This document shows positions 40,374-44,660 of a stretch of DNA of 44,660 nt, piece after piece. The stretch is from NCBI RefSeq assembly GCF_006539825.1, contig NZ_BJNT01000027.1, forward strand, positions 1 through 44,660, in the 5' to 3' direction. The notes below the pieces were generated by a model. That model saw only the letters and a list, made by a program, of their open reading frames with translations. It had not been told where the DNA came from and did not search any database. Position 1 is the first letter of the stretch. Every line of letters starts with the position of its first letter. The translations under genes and the position numbers were made by a program. The DNA is from Corynebacterium variabile (GTDB lineage Bacteria; Actinomycetota; Actinomycetes; Mycobacteriales; Mycobacteriaceae).

Positions 40374-42782
40374 GTGGCCGAGAACACCGGCACAACCGAA
40401 CTCACCGGACTCACCAGCGCCGAGGTCGAACAGCGCGTCTCTGACGGGCGCGCCAATGTCACCGGCCGCGGCACGGGGCGCAGCGTCCTCCAGATCATTC
40501 GGGCGAATGTCTTCACCAGGGTCAATGCGATCCTCGGCGTCCTCGCGGTGATCGTGCTGTCGACCGGCTCGGTCATCAACGCCGCCTTCGGGCTGCTGAT
40601 CATCGCGAACTCGGCGATCGGGATCATCCAGGAGCTGCGGGCGAAGAAGACCCTCGACAACCTGAAGATTGTGGGGGAGACGCAGCCGACCGTCATCCGT
40701 GACGGGGAGAAGCTGACCGTCCACCAGAGCGAGGTGGTCGTCGACGACCTCATCGTGCTGAAGTCCGGTGACGAGATCGTCGTCGACGGTCCGGTGCTCG
40801 ACGGGGATTTCTCGGTCGACGAGTCCCAGCTCACCGGCGAGGCCGATCCGGTGCACAAGGAGGACGGCGAGGAGCTGCGCTCCGGGTCATTCGTCACCTC
40901 CGGCCACGGTATCTACCGGGCCGAGCATGTCGGCGACGATGCCTACGCCGCCCGCCTCGCCAGGCAGGCCAGTGAGTTCTCGCTGACTGATTCGGTGCTG
41001 ATGAGCGGTATCAACTCCATCCTCAAGGTCATCACCTGGCTGCTGATCCCGACCGGCGTCCTCACCATCTGGACGCAGCTGGTCCGTTCGGGCACGGATG
41101 TGAAGGAGTCCATCCTCTCGATGGCCGCGGCGATCGTGCCGATGGTCCCGGAGGGACTGGTGCTGATGACGTCCATCGCCTTCGCCGCCGGGGTGATCCG
41201 GCTGGGGCAGTACAAGGCCCTGGTCAACGAGCTCGTGGCGATCGAGGGGCTGGCCCGGGTCAACACGGTGTGCACCGACAAGACCGGCACGCTGACCACC
41301 AACGAGATGGAGCTCGACGGTGTCCACGCCGTGGACGGCTCGGACGCGCCGGACGAGCTGCGTGAGGCGCTGGGCAGGCTTGTAGCCACCCAGGAGGACC
41401 GCAATGACACCTCCGAGGCCATCGGCACGGCGATTCCCGCTGACCCGCTGACCGGCACGGAGATCCCCTTCAACTCCCGGTACAAGTTCTCCGGCGTCCA
41501 GACCGGGGACGCCGCCTGGATCCTCGGTGCCCCGGATGTCCTCCTGGCGCCGGACGGAGAGGCGGCGGCGACCGCAAAGGAGCTGGGGGACGCCGGCCTG
41601 CGCGTCCTCGCATTCGGGAAGGTGCCCGGCCAGCTCACCGTCCCGGGGGAGGACGCCACCATGGCGGACGCCCCCACCCTCGATGAACCTGCACTGGTGA
41701 CGCTGCGCCAGCAGCTGCGTCCGGACGCCCGGGAGACCCTCGACTTCTTCGCCGAGCAGGACGTGGACCTGAAGATCATCTCCGGCGACAACCCGGACTC
41801 GGTGAAGGCTGTGGCTGCCGGGGCGACTGACCGCGAGCTCGTCGCCGTGGATGCCAGGGAACTCGACGACCTGTCCGAGGCGGACTTCGATGCGGAGATC
41901 GCCCGGGCGAATGTCTTCGGCCGGGTCTCTCCGGAGCAGAAGCAGCAGATGGTGGAGTCCCTGCACCGGGCGGACCGGACCGTCGCGATGACCGGTGACG
42001 GCGTCAATGATGTGCTCGCACTGAAGAAGGCGGACATCGGTGTCGCCATGGGTTCCGGTTCGGCCGCGACCCGGTCAGTCGCGCAGCTGGTGCTGCTGAC
42101 CAACAGGTTCTCCGCGCTGCCGAAGGTCGTCGCCGAGGGGCGTCGGGTCATCGGCAATATCGAGCGGGTGGCGAACCTCTTCCTGACGAAGACCGTCTAC
42201 TCGGTGGTGCTGGCGCTGGTCGTCGGCATCCTCGGGATCTCCTTCCCCTTCCAGCCGATTCACGTGACCATCACGGGGTGGTTCACCATCGGTATTCCGG
42301 CGTTCATCCTGTCACTGGCGCCGAACACTGAGCGTCCGCGTGACGGTTTCGTCAGAAGGGTGCTGTCACTGGCGCTGCCCTCGGGGCTGCTGATCGGCGG
42401 TATCGCGGTGGGCATGTGGATCGTGGTCTATCCGGGCGGGGACGCCCCACAGCTCGAGCGTGACCAGGCCGGCACCGCGGTGCTGCTGGCGCTGATCATC
42501 ATGGGCCTGTGGGTGCTGGGGATCGTGGCGCGTCCGCTGAACTGGTGGAAGGTACTGCTGTTGTGCGGCTGCGTGGTCGGCTACCTGGTGATCTTCACGG
42601 TGCCCTTCCTGCGGGAACTGGTGCTGCTGGAGCCTGGGGATGCGTCCCTCATGGTCACCGGTGCGGTGGTCGGCGTGTGTGGTGCGGCGGTCATTGAGGT
42701 GGTGCACCGGGTGCTGTCGCGGGTGCGGAAGGCGAAGGCCGAGGCGGACGAGCAGGATACGGAGAAGTCGCCCGCAAAGTAG
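40374..42782 (+). CDS. ctpE: P-type cation-transporting ATPase (CtpE-like)
   Basis: The 802-residue protein has the P-type features: actuator SQLTGEAD, the phosphorylation motif VCTDKTGTLTTNE near residue 303, KIISGDNPDSVKA, and the hinge AMTGDGVNDVLALKKADIGVAMGSGSA. The transmembrane set and PMVPEGLVLMT in TM4 match the PEGL group of calcium-type and CtpE transporters; M. tuberculosis CtpE (Rv0908) handles calcium. No N-terminal metal-binding domain is present. The GTG start is 2 nt from the EchA6-like stop with the RBS inside that gene, indicating coupled expression, as in the syntenic mycobacterial region. Confidence 0.92.
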   Translation: MAENTGTTELTGLTSAEVEQRVSDGRANVTGRGTGRSVLQIIRANVFTRVNAILGVLAVIVLSTGSVINAAFGLLIIANSAIGIIQELRAKKTLDNLKIVGETQPTVIRDGEKLTVHQSEVVVDDLIVLKSGDEIVVDGPVLDGDFSVDESQLTGEADPVHKEDGEELRSGSFVTSGHGIYRAEHVGDDAYAARLARQASEFSLTDSVLMSGINSILKVITWLLIPTGVLTIWTQLVRSGTDVKESILSMAAAIVPMVPEGLVLMTSIAFAAGVIRLGQYKALVNELVAIEGLARVNTVCTDKTGTLTTNEMELDGVHAVDGSDAPDELREALGRLVATQEDRNDTSEAIGTAIPADPLTGTEIPFNSRYKFSGVQTGDAAWILGAPDVLLAPDGEAAATAKELGDAGLRVLAFGKVPGQLTVPGEDATMADAPTLDEPALVTLRQQLRPDARETLDFFAEQDVDLKIISGDNPDSVKAVAAGATDRELVAVDARELDDLSEADFDAEIARANVFGRVSPEQKQQMVESLHRADRTVAMTGDGVNDVLALKKADIGVAMGSGSAATRSVAQLVLLTNRFSALPKVVAEGRRVIGNIERVANLFLTKTVYSVVLALVVGILGISFPFQPIHVTITGWFTIGIPAFILSLAPNTERPRDGFVRRVLSLALPSGLLIGGIAVGMWIVVYPGGDAPQLERDQAGTAVLLALIIMGLWVLGIVARPLNWWKVLLLCGCVVGYLVIFTVPFLRELVLLEPGDASLMVTGAVVGVCGAAVIEVVHRVLSRVRKAKAEADEQDTEKSPAK

Positions 42783-42811
42783 TTGACATATCAACTAAAT
42801 AGGAGAATGAT
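42781..42811 (+). promoter_or_regulatory. Promoter and palindromic operator of the LLM/FMN reductase operon
   Basis: AGTTGACATATCAACT (42781-42796) has perfect 6-bp arms around CATA. Its TTGACA doubles as a consensus -35 (42783-42788), and AATGAT (42806-42811) stands 17 nt later as a -10, 7 nt before ATG 42819. The palindrome covers the stop codon of the ATPase gene. Binding would block the -35. A MarR- or TetR-type ligand is plausible, but no such gene is in the window. Confidence 0.6.
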
Positions 42812-42818
42812 CGGAGTC

Positions 42819-43928
42819 ATGGAATTCGGAATCTTCACCATCGGCGACGTCACCACTGACCCCACCACCGGTCGCACCCCTACCGAGCATGAGCGGATCC
42901 GCTCCACTGTCCGCTATGCGAGAAAGGCCGAGGAAGTCGGCCTCGACATCTTCGCCACCGGCGAGCACCACAACCCTCCGTTCGCGGCCCCGGCAAACCC
43001 GCCGATCCTGCTCTCGCACCTCGCCGCGCAGACCGAACGGCTGCGCTTCTCGACCGCCACCACCCTGATCACCACCAATGACCCGGTGCGCCTGGCCGAG
43101 GACTACGCCTACGCCCAGCATCTCACCGGAGGACGTCTCGACCTCATGCTCGGCCGCGGCAACACCGGACCCGTCTACCCGTGGTTCGGTGCAGACATCC
43201 GCCAGGGCATTCCGCTGGCCGTGGAGAAGTACCATCTGCTGCGCCGGCTGTGGCGGGAGGAGAACGTCAGCTGGTCCGGTGAGTTCCGCACTTCGCTGCA
43301 GAACTTCACGTCCACGCCGCGTCCTCTCGACGGCACCCCGCCGTTCGTCTGGCACGGCTCGATCCGTTCACCGGAGATCGCCGAGCAGGCCGCGTACTAC
43401 GGCGACGGCTTCTTCCATAACCACATCTTCTGGAACATCGAGCACACACGGAAGATGGTCCGGCTCTACCGGCAGCGCTACGAGCACTACGGGCACGGTG
43501 CGCGTGAGGAGGCGATCGTCGGCCTCGGCGGTCAGGTGTTCATCGGCGAGACCGAGGCTGCGGCGAAGAAGACCTTCCGCCCCTACTTCGACAATGCCCC
43601 GGTCTACGGCCACGGCCCGTCGATGGAGGACTTCACGCAGATGACGCCGCTGACCGTCGGCACCGTCGACCAGGTCATCGAGCGTTATCTCGGCTACGCC
43701 GACGAGGTCGGTGACTACCAGCGTCAGCTCTTCCTCGTCGACCATGCCGGACTGCCGGAGTCTGCGGTCCTGGAACAGATCGAGATCCTCGGTACCGAGG
43801 TCGTCCCGGTGCTGCGTCGGGAGTTCGAGGCGCGGCGTCCTGCGAATATACCCTCGGACCCGCCGCGCGGTGGGCTGGCCGCCGTCGAGCCCGCCACGAA
43901 GCATAACCACGCTGCAACGGACAAGTAG
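42819..43928 (+). CDS. CE1758-family LLM-class flavin-dependent monooxygenase
   Basis: The 369-residue protein begins MEFGIFTIGDVTTDPTTGR, the signature opening of the CE1758-type luciferase-like monooxygenases. It continues with GLDIFATGEHHNPPF, GGRLDLMLGRGNTGPVYPWFG and RPLDGTPPFVWHGSIRSPE. These oxidise organic substrates with reduced FMN supplied by a partner reductase; that partner is encoded just downstream. ATG 42819 lies 7 nt after AATGAT, so leaderless initiation is likely; ATG 42807 is the alternative but overlaps the -10. The C-terminal 30 residues are a variable tail. Confidence 0.92.
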   Translation: MEFGIFTIGDVTTDPTTGRTPTEHERIRSTVRYARKAEEVGLDIFATGEHHNPPFAAPANPPILLSHLAAQTERLRFSTATTLITTNDPVRLAEDYAYAQHLTGGRLDLMLGRGNTGPVYPWFGADIRQGIPLAVEKYHLLRRLWREENVSWSGEFRTSLQNFTSTPRPLDGTPPFVWHGSIRSPEIAEQAAYYGDGFFHNHIFWNIEHTRKMVRLYRQRYEHYGHGAREEAIVGLGGQVFIGETEAAAKKTFRPYFDNAPVYGHGPSMEDFTQMTPLTVGTVDQVIERYLGYADEVGDYQRQLFLVDHAGLPESAVLEQIEILGTEVVPVLRREFEARRPANIPSDPPRGGLAAVEPATKHNHAATDK

Positions 43929-43959
43929 CGGAGTAGCAGAGACAAGTGGAGGAGAAGTG

Positions 43960-44655
43960 ATGAAGACTCTCGTCATCGTCAACGCCGGCCTGGGTGATCC
44001 TTCGACCACCCGCCAGGTCGCCGAGCAGATCGCGGATGCCACGGTCCGTCAGGTCACCGCCGCCGGAGAAGGGCTGGACGTCCGGGTTGTCGACGTGCGC
44101 GCCCTGGCCGCAGACCTTGCGACATACATGACCACGTTCATCGCCACGCCGGCCCTGGAGGACGCCCGACGCACCGTCACCGATGCTGATGCCCTCATTG
44201 CCGCCACGCCGGTGTTCCAGGGCAGCTACTCCGGGCTGTTCAAGATGTTCTTCGATGCGCTGGACATGAAGTCACTGGCCGGGATCCCGGTGACCATGGT
44301 CGCCACCGCCGGGACGGCGCGCCACTCCATGGTCCTGGACTTCGCGGTGCGTCCGCTGCTGTCGTTCCTCCATGCCGTGGTGCTGCCTACGGGTGTCTTC
44401 GTGGACACCGCCGAGTTCGGTGCAGATTCTGCCCTGCCCCGACGAGTGGCGACGGCGGCAGGGGAGTTGGCTGAGCAGCTGACCTCTGTTGTGTCCGGGG
44501 TCGCGGGATTCACGGGATCCACGGAAACCCGTGAACCCGTGGAAGGGGACGCTACCGCCGGTGAGGGTGTTGACGGTGCTGCGCCGGAGGGCGCGGACTT
44601 CCATGTCCCTGCCGGCGGCTTCGCCGCGCTGCTGGCCGGGCACTCGGGGGAGTAG
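43960..44655 (+). CDS. CE1759-family NADPH-dependent FMN reductase
   Basis: The 231-residue flavodoxin-fold protein starts MKTLVIVNAGLGDPSTTRQVAEQ and has ATPVFQGSYSGLFKMFFDALDMKSL, the FMN-binding and dimer motif of CE1759-type LLM partners, then TMVATAGTARHS. The tail after residue about 185 is acidic and glycine-rich and ends in HVPAGGFAALLAGHSGE. It supplies reduced flavin to the monooxygenase encoded 31 nt upstream. ATG 43960 has GGAGGAGAAG close upstream. The gene ends 5 nt before the window edge. Confidence 0.93.
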   Translation: MKTLVIVNAGLGDPSTTRQVAEQIADATVRQVTAAGEGLDVRVVDVRALAADLATYMTTFIATPALEDARRTVTDADALIAATPVFQGSYSGLFKMFFDALDMKSLAGIPVTMVATAGTARHSMVLDFAVRPLLSFLHAVVLPTGVFVDTAEFGADSALPRRVATAAGELAEQLTSVVSGVAGFTGSTETREPVEGDATAGEGVDGAAPEGADFHVPAGGFAALLAGHSGE

Positions 44656-44660
44656 TCGGC

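Overview
The window is chromosomal DNA from a high-GC actinobacterium, most likely a Corynebacterium. Support comes from a citrate synthase and serC resembling the corynebacterial proteins, an Rpf-type muralytic factor, SepH, paired CE1758/CE1759-type LLM and FMN-reductase genes, DUF families typical of the group, and many genes whose start codon sits 6-7 nt after a TANNNT-like -10 box (leaderless mRNAs). From about 15.3 kb to 42.8 kb the gene content follows the order known around the M. tuberculosis Rv0861c-Rv0908 interval: XPB helicase, helicase-associated protein, rpf, cold-shock protein, DUF2771/MFS, DUF3027, TrmH, SepH, serC, gltA, EchA6-like and CtpE-like. That makes it an old actinobacterial backbone with local insertions.

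Layout. 0.1-5.0 kb: two tandem MetE-core paralogs downstream of an aminotransferase on the minus strand. A symmetric -10 element drives the aminotransferase and a divergent alpha/beta hydrolase. 5.0-14.6 kb: a 5-oxoproline (pyroglutamate) module in two arms. The plus arm has a YcsG-type NRAMP-like transporter, a YcsI/DUF1445 protein and a PLP enzyme, and it meets a convergent GntR-FCD regulator. The minus arm has PxpA, a PxpB-PxpC fusion and a biotin carboxylase-BCCP protein with overlapping starts and stops. Both arms carry the same palindrome (core TTGTTGAACAA), so they look like one regulon. A small P-loop protein and a RibD/DHFR-like gene lie between the arms. 14.6-19.4 kb: a DUF3239-like membrane protein, XPB helicase and its helicase-associated partner. 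19.4-24.9 kb: a small protein, Rpf, cold-shock protein, an operon of a glutaminyl cyclotransferase lipoprotein, an MFS protein and a DUF2771-like protein, and a DUF3027 protein sharing a second symmetric -10. 25.0-33.6 kb: NCS2 purine permease, TrmH methyltransferase, a DUF6928-like protein, SepH, SerC, GltA, FKBP and an OHCU decarboxylase.

33.7-38.6 kb is the most accessory-looking part. It holds a five-gene minus-strand operon (XRE regulator, two related small membrane proteins with a DELDEYE motif, ABC ATPase, ABC-2 permease) with an autoregulatory-looking operator. Next to it is a DUF559/Vsr-like nuclease gene broken by one in-frame TAA and flanked by two 63-nt direct repeats whose ends are inverted copies of each other. 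38.7-44.7 kb: aldo/keto reductase, a non-catalytic EchA6-like crotonase paired with a CtpE-like P-type ATPase, then a two-gene LLM monooxygenase/FMN reductase operon behind a palindromic operator.

The strongest candidates for unusual biology are the carboxylase-containing 5-oxoproline module, the repeat-flanked DUF559 pseudogene, the XRE/membrane/ABC operon, and the two symmetric bidirectional leaderless promoters. No tRNA, rRNA, CRISPR array, insertion sequence or replication origin was recognised. All statements come from reading the sequence; no database search was run.
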